From positions 3,534,001-3,598,000 of the forward strand of contig NZ_OZ245041.1 of the NCBI RefSeq assembly GCF_965224175.1: a stretch of DNA of 64,000 nt. The letters run 5' to 3'. This DNA comes from Kordia sp965224175 (lineage in GTDB: Bacteria; Bacteroidota; Bacteroidia; Flavobacteriales; Flavobacteriaceae). The notes below the pieces were generated by a model. It had not been told where the DNA came from. It was given only the letters and a program-made list of their open reading frames with translations, and ran no database searches. The position numbers were made by a program, and so were the translations under genes. How positions within the stretch are numbered: the first letter of the stretch is position 1; the number at the start of each line of letters is the position of its first letter. Positions 35,145 through 43,800 of this stretch are shown here, piece after piece.

Positions 35145-36830
35145 ATGAAGCTGAACAAACTCCTAATCATAATCGTAAGCTGTTATTGCATTTTTGCATG
35201 TGTTTCTCAAAAGCAAATAGTGACAAAACCACAAATAGTAACTTCTAGTTTTGTTAAAAAGCAAGCACTTACTGAAGAGGAAAAGAAAACGTGGTATTTT
35301 AAAGATATCTATGAAGATTCAATTTTAGGTGTCAGTTTAGACAAGGCATATAAAGAACTTTTAAACAATAAGAAAGGTGACACCATCATTGTTGCGATTA
35401 TTGATTCTGAAATCGATATAGACCATAAAGATTTAAAAGATCAAGTGTGGATCAATGTTGATGAAATTCCTAACAATAATATTGATGATGATCATAATGG
35501 GTATATAGATGATATATATGGTTGGAACTTTCTGCAAACAACTAAAGGAGGCTCTATTCCCTATACAAATTATGCATTTACAAGAGTGATAAAAAGATAT
35601 GACACTCTTTTCAAAAACAAACTGCTAAAAGATATACCCGTAAATCAAAGAAAAGAATTTAAAGAATATCTTAGAGCTATTGACACTTATAACAGAGAAA
35701 AAAAAATAGTAGAAGATGATCTTGCTACGTATACTAGAATAAAGGATAAGTTCATAAAAGCAGATAAATTATTAGCCAAATATTTCCCAAAAAAAGAATA
35801 TAAAATATCTCAATTAGACTCTTTGTTGGAAACCTCAACAGATTCTATCTTAAACATGCGTATTGGAAATATGAAATATTATTTAAATAATAATATAGAT
35901 GTAAAATGGACAGATAGAGGTATAAAGAGAGAAAATAAAAAATTGAATACAATGTTCAGTTTTACGTATAACGAACGGGAAATACAAGATGATAATATAG
36001 ATGATATTTCAGATACGAACTACGGTAACAATAATGTAGAAGGAACTTTAAAACTGCATCATGGAACAAAAATTATGTCCATTTTAGCAGCTTCTCGAAA
36101 TAATAGTATTGGGATAAATGGTGTTACTAATTTAGTTAAGGTTATATTTTTAGGAGTTGCACCTCTTGGAAATGAACATGACAAAGATATTGCTTTAGCT
36201 ATAAAGTATGCTGTAGATAATGGTGCTAAAATTATAAATATGAGCATTGGCAAAGAATTTTCAATGCATCCTGAATGGCTCAAAGATGCCTTTCAATATG
36301 CAGAAAAAAATGATGTACTGATTGTCTCTTCCGCAGGAAATAAGAGTTACGATTTGGATAAAGAGTTTGATTATCCTGATGATTATGATGAAAACGGTGA
36401 ATATGTCAAAAACTTTATCAAGGTTGGAGCGAGCTCGTACAAAGCAGATTCTACCATGGTACGATTATCTTCAAATTATAGTAAAAAAAATGTAGACATT
36501 TTTGCACCAGGACATAAAATTTATTGTCAGAACAGAAGACGCACTTTATACTATTCAGGAACTTCATATGCATCGCCAATTGTAGCAGGTATTGCTGCTT
36601 TAATTCGCTCATATTATCCAAATTTATCGGCAATAGAAGTAAAAGAAATTATCTTAAAATCTGGAATTTCATTTGATGTCGATGTAGTTCAACCGTATCC
36701 ATATGGAGAAAAACAACCTGCTAAAAAAATTCCTTTCAGTTCCTTATCCAAATCAGGAAAAATAGTCAATGCATACAATGCCCTACTCATGGCAGAAGAA
36801 GTTTCTAAAAAGAAGAAAAAGCGTAAATAA
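35145..36830 (+). CDS. S8 subtilase lipoprotein 7, last of the tandem array
   Basis: 561 residues from the ATG at 35145 (TTG 35139 rejected as for gene 6). Lipobox FACV (Cys19). Asp87 (VAIIDSEID), His306 (HHGTKIMSI, the closest to the canonical HGT), Asn399 (SSAGN), Ser474 (GTSYASP). Before the shared tail it has SFDVDVVQPYPYGEKQPAK, like gene 5. The stop codon directly touches the stop of the convergent methyltransferase gene with no space for a terminator. Confidence 0.9.
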   Translation: MKLNKLLIIIVSCYCIFACVSQKQIVTKPQIVTSSFVKKQALTEEEKKTWYFKDIYEDSILGVSLDKAYKELLNNKKGDTIIVAIIDSEIDIDHKDLKDQVWINVDEIPNNNIDDDHNGYIDDIYGWNFLQTTKGGSIPYTNYAFTRVIKRYDTLFKNKLLKDIPVNQRKEFKEYLRAIDTYNREKKIVEDDLATYTRIKDKFIKADKLLAKYFPKKEYKISQLDSLLETSTDSILNMRIGNMKYYLNNNIDVKWTDRGIKRENKKLNTMFSFTYNEREIQDDNIDDISDTNYGNNNVEGTLKLHHGTKIMSILAASRNNSIGINGVTNLVKVIFLGVAPLGNEHDKDIALAIKYAVDNGAKIINMSIGKEFSMHPEWLKDAFQYAEKNDVLIVSSAGNKSYDLDKEFDYPDDYDENGEYVKNFIKVGASSYKADSTMVRLSSNYSKKNVDIFAPGHKIYCQNRRRTLYYSGTSYASPIVAGIAALIRSYYPNLSAIEVKEIILKSGISFDVDVVQPYPYGEKQPAKKIPFSSLSKSGKIVNAYNALLMAEEVSKKKKKRK

Positions 36831-38390
36831 CTATTGTATCAAATTGATACTTACGGTAGAAATTTCATCACTAGGAAAATGATAGGAATGTGTAGCATCA
36901 ATACGAATGCCTGCTTTGGTTATGGCTTCTAAAAATACATTCAATTCTACAATATATTGATCAGAAAAACCATGTGTTACATCATACGCCGTACAAGGTG
37001 TTTTGCCTAAATTAACAGCAACAACGTCTGGTGCTACTGTATGTAGTTCAATAAACAACAATCCGTGATTTTTAATATAAGGTTTCCATTTTTCAAAATG
37101 TTCTACCAAACTCTGTGCAACGTCGCTGTTGTGTAATTGTTTACCACGATGTGCAAATGCTCCTGTAGATAACAAGTTACCAGTATACGATTGGTTGGGC
37201 ACATTAAATGGACGATTATGATCTAAGAACGAACGTACATTCAATAACTCTTCTAATCTAACATCATACAATGTTTGTAGCTTCTCGTCAATCTCAGCAG
37301 GATTTCCAATATCGCCCCAAACGACTTCCGCCCAAACGTTAGCTTTCTCCAAATTTCGTTTAGTACTTAACAACGCTTCTTTGTTATAATCAGCACCAAC
37401 CAAAATAAGTTTAGTACTGCTCAAATCGTCTCTGCGTTGTGTTTTATTCCAAATTAAATCAAAAATATGTTCTAACAAAGCACCATTTCCACAGCCAACA
37501 TCTATAATTCCTTTGGGCTGCTCAGAAAGTGGTCTATTAAAAATATCAACCAAAACAGCATCAAACTTATTAAAGTATGTAGCATGACTTCCGCCACTTC
37601 CCCAAACATTCATACCTCTAAAAACATGTTGTTCATTCCCTAAACGATCTTGCTCAAAAAACGGTAAAAAATCTCCCGTCAAATAAGTTTCCATATGGCG
37701 CATAATAGGCGTATACGAAGTCGTAACTCCATACGCATAACTCTTGTCAAACAAAAAAGAACCTTTGGTAGTTAAGCTTTTTCCATCGTACATAGCTAAC
37801 AATTCTAATACTTTTTGAAGCGAAGGATCTTCTAAAAAAGATGAAGTTTCAGTATTTTCTAAATCCGCATGATATACTAAATATACGAGCAATGGTGCTA
37901 ACAAAACACCTTCTAAATGCAAAGCAACTTCGGTAGAAAAATACGCATCATGCTGCAGTGTATTTTTGGCGCTTGTTAAATAGGAAGCATAAGCAATCAA
38001 ATTATCAGAGTCAGGCAACGGAAACTGAAACGGAGTTTTAAAAAGTTCATAATAATACACAAACAACGCATTAAAATAAACGTAATGTGTGGTATATTGT
38101 TGAAAAGCAGAAAATTTCGAAGTCGTTTCTATGCATACTTCTTGCGGTGTAACACTGTATTTTAAAATCCCTTGAGAAGCCAAACTTCGCAAAGCAACAT
38201 TTAAATAACCAGCATGAAATTGTGGAAACTTTTGTAAAATCTTAGCAACGGAAGATGTCTTTTCTGTTGCTAAAAAATCAAATACTTGATGTTGTTCTAG
38301 TACTGCAATAATAGCTGTAATCGCAATTCCGTCTTGGTGTTTAAATAACAGTGATCGAAATGCTCGTTTTTCTTCTCTTGTTAAACTCAT
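36831..38390 (-). CDS. Class I SAM-dependent methyltransferase, large form
   Basis: 519 residues. The N-terminal half is helical with a winged-helix-like segment (LLFKHQDGIAITAIIAVLEQHQVFDFL..SVAKILQKFP), as in small-molecule methyltransferases. The C-terminal half has SAM motif I IIDVGCGNGALLEHIF near residue 297, then LVGADYNKEAL. The length and layout resemble methyltransferases associated with polyketide and natural-product pathways. It lies 104 bases downstream of the precursor gene at 38495 on the same strand, but a strong terminator-like hairpin sits between. The link to peptide methylation is therefore only a hypothesis. Confidence 0.8.
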   Translation of the reverse strand: MSLTREEKRAFRSLLFKHQDGIAITAIIAVLEQHQVFDFLATEKTSSVAKILQKFPQFHAGYLNVALRSLASQGILKYSVTPQEVCIETTSKFSAFQQYTTHYVYFNALFVYYYELFKTPFQFPLPDSDNLIAYASYLTSAKNTLQHDAYFSTEVALHLEGVLLAPLLVYLVYHADLENTETSSFLEDPSLQKVLELLAMYDGKSLTTKGSFLFDKSYAYGVTTSYTPIMRHMETYLTGDFLPFFEQDRLGNEQHVFRGMNVWGSGGSHATYFNKFDAVLVDIFNRPLSEQPKGIIDVGCGNGALLEHIFDLIWNKTQRRDDLSSTKLILVGADYNKEALLSTKRNLEKANVWAEVVWGDIGNPAEIDEKLQTLYDVRLEELLNVRSFLDHNRPFNVPNQSYTGNLLSTGAFAHRGKQLHNSDVAQSLVEHFEKWKPYIKNHGLLFIELHTVAPDVVAVNLGKTPCTAYDVTHGFSDQYIVELNVFLEAITKAGIRIDATHSYHFPSDEISTVSINLIQ

Positions 38391-38431
38391 ATCTCTTAAA
38401 GATACAGAATTTTCAAATGTAGTTGAAAGAA

Positions 38432-38464
38432 AAAGAACTAAAGAGACGAATTCTTCAGTTCTTT
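38432..38464 (-). terminator. Terminator or attenuator between precursor gene and methyltransferase
   Basis: 13-bp stem AAAGAACTAAAGA (38432-38444) with TCTTCAGTTCTTT (38452-38464), one wobble, 7-base loop. On the minus strand it is followed by T-rich sequence (TTCTTTC), so it can stop or reduce transcription into the methyltransferase gene. Confidence 0.7.
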
Positions 38465-38494
38465 TAAAAAAGTTTATATACTAAAATTTATGTA

Positions 38495-38686
38495 TTAAGT
38501 AGGTATATCACATACGTCTCCCGGAAATTTAGTTGGTGGAAGAGGTTCAGGTTCTGGAGGAATAGGACAAAACTTTACGGTATCTGGCCAAAAAGAATCT
38601 TCACCTCCATTTATTTTCTGTAATTTCTCTAAACTAGAAATTGTTTTTTTGTGTAATGATAAATTTTTTAATGTTTGTTTTTTCAT
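38495..38686 (-). CDS. Lanthipeptide-like precursor peptide with INGG site
   Basis: 63 residues. The leader MKKQTLKNLSLHKKTISSLE followed by KLQKINGG is the Bacteroidota lanthipeptide-type pattern with a double glycine. The presumed core is Pro-rich with two Cys and few Ser/Thr: EDSFWPDTVKFC, PIPPEPEPLPP, FPGDVCDIPT. The Pro-rich middle would limit lanthionine rings, so the product may differ from those of the peptides at 16414 and 17076. The neighbouring methyltransferase is on the same strand. No exporter or synthetase is nearby. Confidence 0.65.
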   Translation of the reverse strand: MKKQTLKNLSLHKKTISSLEKLQKINGGEDSFWPDTVKFCPIPPEPEPLPPTKFPGDVCDIPT

Positions 38687-38793
38687 GATATAACGTTATT
38701 TATGTATCATAAAATTAAATGCAACAAGAGTAGTGTAGAAGACTGAGTTTCTGAAAAGTAGTTTTGAATTGCTGTAATAGAAATAAATTAAGA

Positions 38794-40464
38794 TTAAATG
38801 CCCTTAGGAATAGCGTCAATCAAAGTTTGTGTGTAAGAAGATTTTGGATTGTTGTAAATGGCGTCGGCTTCGCCCAATTCTTCAATCTGACCAGCATTCA
38901 TAACTAATAACTGATCGGAAATATACTTTACAACGGCCAAATCGTGCGAGATAAAGATATAGGTAAAACCAAAATTATCCTTTAACTCATTTAAAAGATT
39001 CAATACCTGTGCTTGAACCGAAATATCTAAAGCAGAAACCGATTCGTCACAAATAATCAACTTGGGTTGCAGTGCAATAGTACGTGCAATTCCAATACGT
39101 TGTCGTTGCCCGCCAGAAAACTCATGCGGATATCGTCCATAATATGAAGCATCCAAACCAACACGATCTAGCAATTCAAGTACTTTCTCTTTTCGCTCGT
39201 CATCATTGGCATACAAACCATGTACCTTCATAGGTTCCAAAATGGCAGTTCCAACTGGAATTCTAGGATTTAACGAAGCAAAAGGATCTTGAAAAATAAT
39301 TTGAATCTCCTTACGCAAACTACGTATCTCGTATGTAGACAATTTCGTAATATCGACACCATTATATAAAATTTCGCCTTCAGTAGCTTTATGCAGTTGT
39401 AAAATGGTATTTCCTAACGTGGATTTTCCACAACCTGATTCGCCAACCAAACCTAAAGTTTCGCCTTCATATAAGGAAAAACTAACATTGTTTACGGCTT
39501 TCACTTCCGTAGATGTACCAAAGATGCCAGCACTGCTAAAAAACGACTTAGATACGTTCTTTACTTCTAGTAATGGCGCTTTCGCGTAAATTTTTTCATG
39601 ATCACGCTTTCTAGCTTCAGCTGAAACTACACTGTTTGAAACTGTGCCTGCCAATACATCTTGAATAGTAGGTAATTTTTTTAATCGAACATCTAATGAG
39701 GGTTTCGATTGTAACAAGGCTTTGGTATACGTATGTTTTGGATGTAAAAATAAATCTTCTGTCTTTCCACGTTCTACAATATCACCTTTATACATTACCA
39801 CAATTTGATCGGCAATTTCACTCACCAAAGACAAATCGTGTGAAATAAAAATAATACCCATATTGGTTTCTTGCTGAAGTTCTTTCAACAACAAAATAAT
39901 TTCCTTCTGAACGGTTACATCTAATGCTGTTGTAGGTTCATCGGCAATTAACAATTTTGGTTTACAGGCAATTGCCATGGCAATCATAACACGCTGCTTC
40001 TGTCCACCACTCAATTGATGCGGATAAGAACGATACATTTGATCAACTCTTGGTAATTTTACTTTCTCAAACAATGATAATACTGTGTCTTTTACCTCTT
40101 TCTTAGTACAAAACTTATGCTGTAATAAAATTTCTTCTACTTGTTTTCCACAAGTCATGGAAGGATTCAGAGAGCTCATAGGTTCTTGAAAAATCATTGA
40201 AATTTCATTTCCGCGTAAGCGTTGAAAATCCTTATTAGATAGTGTTGCCAAATTTTGACCATCGTATAAAATTTCTCCAGTAATGGTTACGTTTTTTTTT
40301 GGTAATAAGCCTAAAACAGCTAAAGAAGACACAGATTTTCCGCTACCAGATTCTCCAACAATACCTAAAATTTCATTAGAAGAAACTTGGTATGAGATTC
40401 CATGAATTACTTCATTATTTTTAAAAGAAATGGAGAGATCTTGTATATCTAATAAGGTATGCAT
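38794..40464 (-). CDS. Peptide/nickel-type ABC transporter, fused double ATPase (DppD-DppF/YejF-like)
   Basis: 556 residues with two complete ATPase halves. Half 1 has Walker A GESGSGKS near residue 38, signature LSGGQKQRVMIA and Walker B LLIADEPTTALDVT. Half 2 has GESGCGKSTLG, FSGGQRQRIGIA and LIICDESVSALDIS (Glu-Ser in place of the usual Glu-Pro). Each half carries the C-terminal oligopeptide-transporter extension. It powers uptake of oligopeptides or similar solutes across the inner membrane. No permease or binding-protein gene lies next to it, so partners must be elsewhere. Confidence 0.93.
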   Translation of the reverse strand: MHTLLDIQDLSISFKNNEVIHGISYQVSSNEILGIVGESGSGKSVSSLAVLGLLPKKNVTITGEILYDGQNLATLSNKDFQRLRGNEISMIFQEPMSSLNPSMTCGKQVEEILLQHKFCTKKEVKDTVLSLFEKVKLPRVDQMYRSYPHQLSGGQKQRVMIAMAIACKPKLLIADEPTTALDVTVQKEIILLLKELQQETNMGIIFISHDLSLVSEIADQIVVMYKGDIVERGKTEDLFLHPKHTYTKALLQSKPSLDVRLKKLPTIQDVLAGTVSNSVVSAEARKRDHEKIYAKAPLLEVKNVSKSFFSSAGIFGTSTEVKAVNNVSFSLYEGETLGLVGESGCGKSTLGNTILQLHKATEGEILYNGVDITKLSTYEIRSLRKEIQIIFQDPFASLNPRIPVGTAILEPMKVHGLYANDDERKEKVLELLDRVGLDASYYGRYPHEFSGGQRQRIGIARTIALQPKLIICDESVSALDISVQAQVLNLLNELKDNFGFTYIFISHDLAVVKYISDQLLVMNAGQIEELGEADAIYNNPKSSYTQTLIDAIPKGI

Positions 40465-40630
40465 TACTCAAAAGTACACAAACAAATTGAGTTTGTTAAA
40501 AAAAATGATCCACAAAATAATGTAAAAAAAGCGCTTCAGGCATTTTTCTTGTGTAAAATAAGTAAGGTTTTAGCGTAGTTTTTACGTAAAAAAAACAAAC
40601 TGTGTAAGAATTTCTTAAAAAAATATGTAA

Positions 40631-40685
40631 TTCATCGAAAAATTAAATAAAATGTTAAATAATTAATAAAAAATTAACATTTTTG
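40631..40685 (+). promoter_or_regulatory. Promoter region of the 1284-residue subtilase gene
   Basis: TTCATCGAAAAAT (40631-40643) and AAAAAATTAACATTTTTGA (40668-40686) repeat the two blocks before the M43 gene with identical spacing. CATTTTTG (40678-40685) is one base off the -7 consensus. The leader would be about 130 bases. The remainder of the 358-base gap 40465-40822 shows nothing else I can name. Confidence 0.55.
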
Positions 40686-40822
40686 ACGCGTTTTAATGAA
40701 AATGCCCCAAAGATTGACCATTGAAAATGCATATTCCACACCAAATATGTTTAATTCTATACTGAATCTATAGGGTTTATTCATTATAGCGATTATTAAC
40801 CTAATAACAACCAAAATAACAC

Positions 40823-43800
40823 ATGAAGAACAAGTACCTTTCACTAGGCTTACTAGCCTTTGGTATGTTTTTTGCGCAAACCTCATTTGGACAAACAGAT
40901 GCTGAAAAGCAGAAAATTGTAAGCCAATATGATGTTCAAAAGCTTGGAACATTACAGAATCAATTTACCACAAATCAACTACAAGAAAAGCAAAATGCAA
41001 TTCGAATAGCTCAACAAAATGGTTGGGAAATTAGAAAAACATTAGCAGATGGAACTTTAGTTGAATTACAAAAAGTAACTGCTGACGGAACTCCTGTATA
41101 CTATACAACATTCAACGTAGCAGCTGCACGATCGACACGAACAAATTTCTTAAACTCAGGCGGTGGACTAGGATTGAACCTTATGGGACAAAACATGACT
41201 GCCCATGTATGGGATGGAGGAATTGCAAGAGCATCTCACCAAGAATATGATGGAGCTGGAGGAAATAACCGTTACACAGTAGGTGATGGAAGTGGTTCTC
41301 TTAATTTTCACGCAGCACACGTTACAGGTACCATTATGGCATCTGGAGTTGTTGCTGAAGCAAAAGGAATGGCACCACATGCAAGCGCTGTAGGACATGA
41401 CTGGAATAGTGATAAAGCAGAAGCAACCAATGCAGCTTCAAACGGAATGTTAGTATCAAATCACTCGTACGGTTTTGCTGCCAGAAACCCTAATACAGGA
41501 CAAGTACAATTACCACAATATTTCTTTGGAGGATATATCGATGAATCACGTGATTGGGATGAGATCTTATTTAATGCACCAAACTATTTAATGGTAGTTG
41601 CTGCAGGAAATGATGGAAATGACAATACAGCAAATAGCAATCCAACTGGAGGATCGGGATTTGATAAATTAACAGGACACTCTACAGCTAAAAACAATTT
41701 AGTAGTTGCTAATGCACAAGATGCTAATATTGACGGAAGTGGAAACTTAGTTTCAGTATCAATCAATAGTTCAAGTAGTGAAGGACCAACAGATGATTTC
41801 CGTATCAAACCAGATATTACAGGAAATGGAACAAATGTATACTCTACCTACCAAAATAGTGATACAGCTTATAATTCTATCACAGGAACATCGATGGCAT
41901 CGCCAAATGTAGCAGGTTCTGTATTATTATTACAACAACACTATAATAATACAAATAGTTCTTTTGCTAGAGCAGCAACAATAAAAGGAGTTGTTTTGCA
42001 TACAGCAGATGATGCTGGAGCTTCTGGACCTGACGCCGTTTTTGGATGGGGATTAATGAACGCAAAACGCGCTGCAGAAACAATTACAAATAACGGAAAT
42101 GAAACTAAAGTTGAAGAGCTAACATTAACTTCTGGTCAAACGTATACAATTACAGTTGATTCTGATGGAACAAATCCATTATTAGCTTCTATTTCTTGGA
42201 CAGATCGTGCTGGAACGGCAACAACAACCGTAAATTCTACAACACCAGTTTTAGTAAACGATTTGGATATCAGAGTTACAAAAGGAGGAACAACATATTT
42301 CCCTTACGAATTAACGGGAGCAACTACAAATGCACAACAAGATAATAATGTAGATCCTTTTGAAAGAGTAGACGTATCTGGAGCTTCTGGAACATACACA
42401 ATTACAGTAACACACAAAGGTTCTTTAGTTGGAGGAAGTCAAGACTTTTCTTTAGTTGTTACAGGATTAACAGGAACACCAGTAGTATGTAATGCTACAA
42501 CGCCAACAGGAGTTTCAACTTCTGGAATTACAACTTCTGGAGCAGACGTAAATTGGGATGCAGTAACAGCAGCAACATACGATGTACGTTACAGAGCTAC
42601 AGGAAGTTCTTCTTGGACAACAACTGCAGTTTCTGCAAATAATACAACATTAAGCGGATTAACAGCTTCTACATCATATGAAGTTCAGGTACGTAGCAAA
42701 TGTTCTAGTGGAAATTCATCTTACAGTGCTTCTGTAAACTTTACTACTGCTGATATACCACCACTTTGTACAACAACAGTTAGTGCTTTTCCTTACAGTG
42801 AAGGGTTTGAAACAAATGATGGTTGGACACAAGTTACAGGTGATGATGGAAATTGGGTACGTACAAGCGGAAGTACACCATCTTCAAACACAGGACCAAG
42901 TTCTGCTGCACAAGGATCTAACTATTTATTTTTAGAAGCTTCTACAAATGGAAGTACAGGGCAAATCGGTGCTAATGCTACTGCTATTTTAGAAAGCGAT
43001 TGTTTTGATTTGGCAGGAAAATCTGAAGCAACATTTAGCTTCAAAAACCACATGTACGGTACTAATGTAGGATCATTAACAGTACAAGGTTCGACAGATG
43101 GTGTTTCTTGGGCAAACTTATGGACTGATTCAGGAAATAAAGGAAACCAGTGGAATACAATCTCAGTAAACTTAAGTGCTTATTTAGGACAAAGTGTAAA
43201 GCTAAGAATTGTTGGTGTTACCGGTGACGGATGGTCTAGTGACATTGCTGTAGATGATTTAGTAGTAACAGTTGTAGATGTTACAACAGATACTGAAGCA
43301 CCAGTAATTACCTTAAATGGAGCAGCTACTATTACGTTAACAGTAGGAGACTCTTTTACAGATCCAGGAGCAACAGCAACAGATAATGTAGATGGTAACT
43401 TAACGTCTAGTATTGTTGTAACAGGTTCTGTAAATACAGCTGTTGAAGGAACATATACTTTAAATTATAACGTAAGTGATGCCGCAGGAAATGCAGCAAC
43501 ACAAGTCTCTAGAACTGTAAATGTAAATGCTGCTAGTACAGGTAGTTGTGCAGGTCAAGTGTCATCATTCCCATACAGTGAAGGATTTGAAAATACATTA
43601 GGTGCTTGGACACAATCTACAGCAGATGATATCAATTGGACAGTAGATGCTTCAGGAACACCTTCAAACAATACAGGACCATCTAGCGCTACGGAAGGAT
43701 CATACTATATTTTTGTGGAAGCATCAGGAAATGGAACAGGATATCCTAACAAACAAGCAATTTTGAACTCTCCATGTTTTGATTTAAGCGGAGAAACACA

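Noticed and set aside
24582..36830. Tandem subtilases considered as an assembly artefact of one gene.
   Set aside because: The middle regions differ strongly and each frame is intact, so these are true paralogs; only the ends could be affected by misassembly.
40674..40952. 92-codon minus-strand frame at the start of the large subtilase.
   Set aside because: It overlaps the promoter and signal-peptide region of the subtilase and has no family resemblance.
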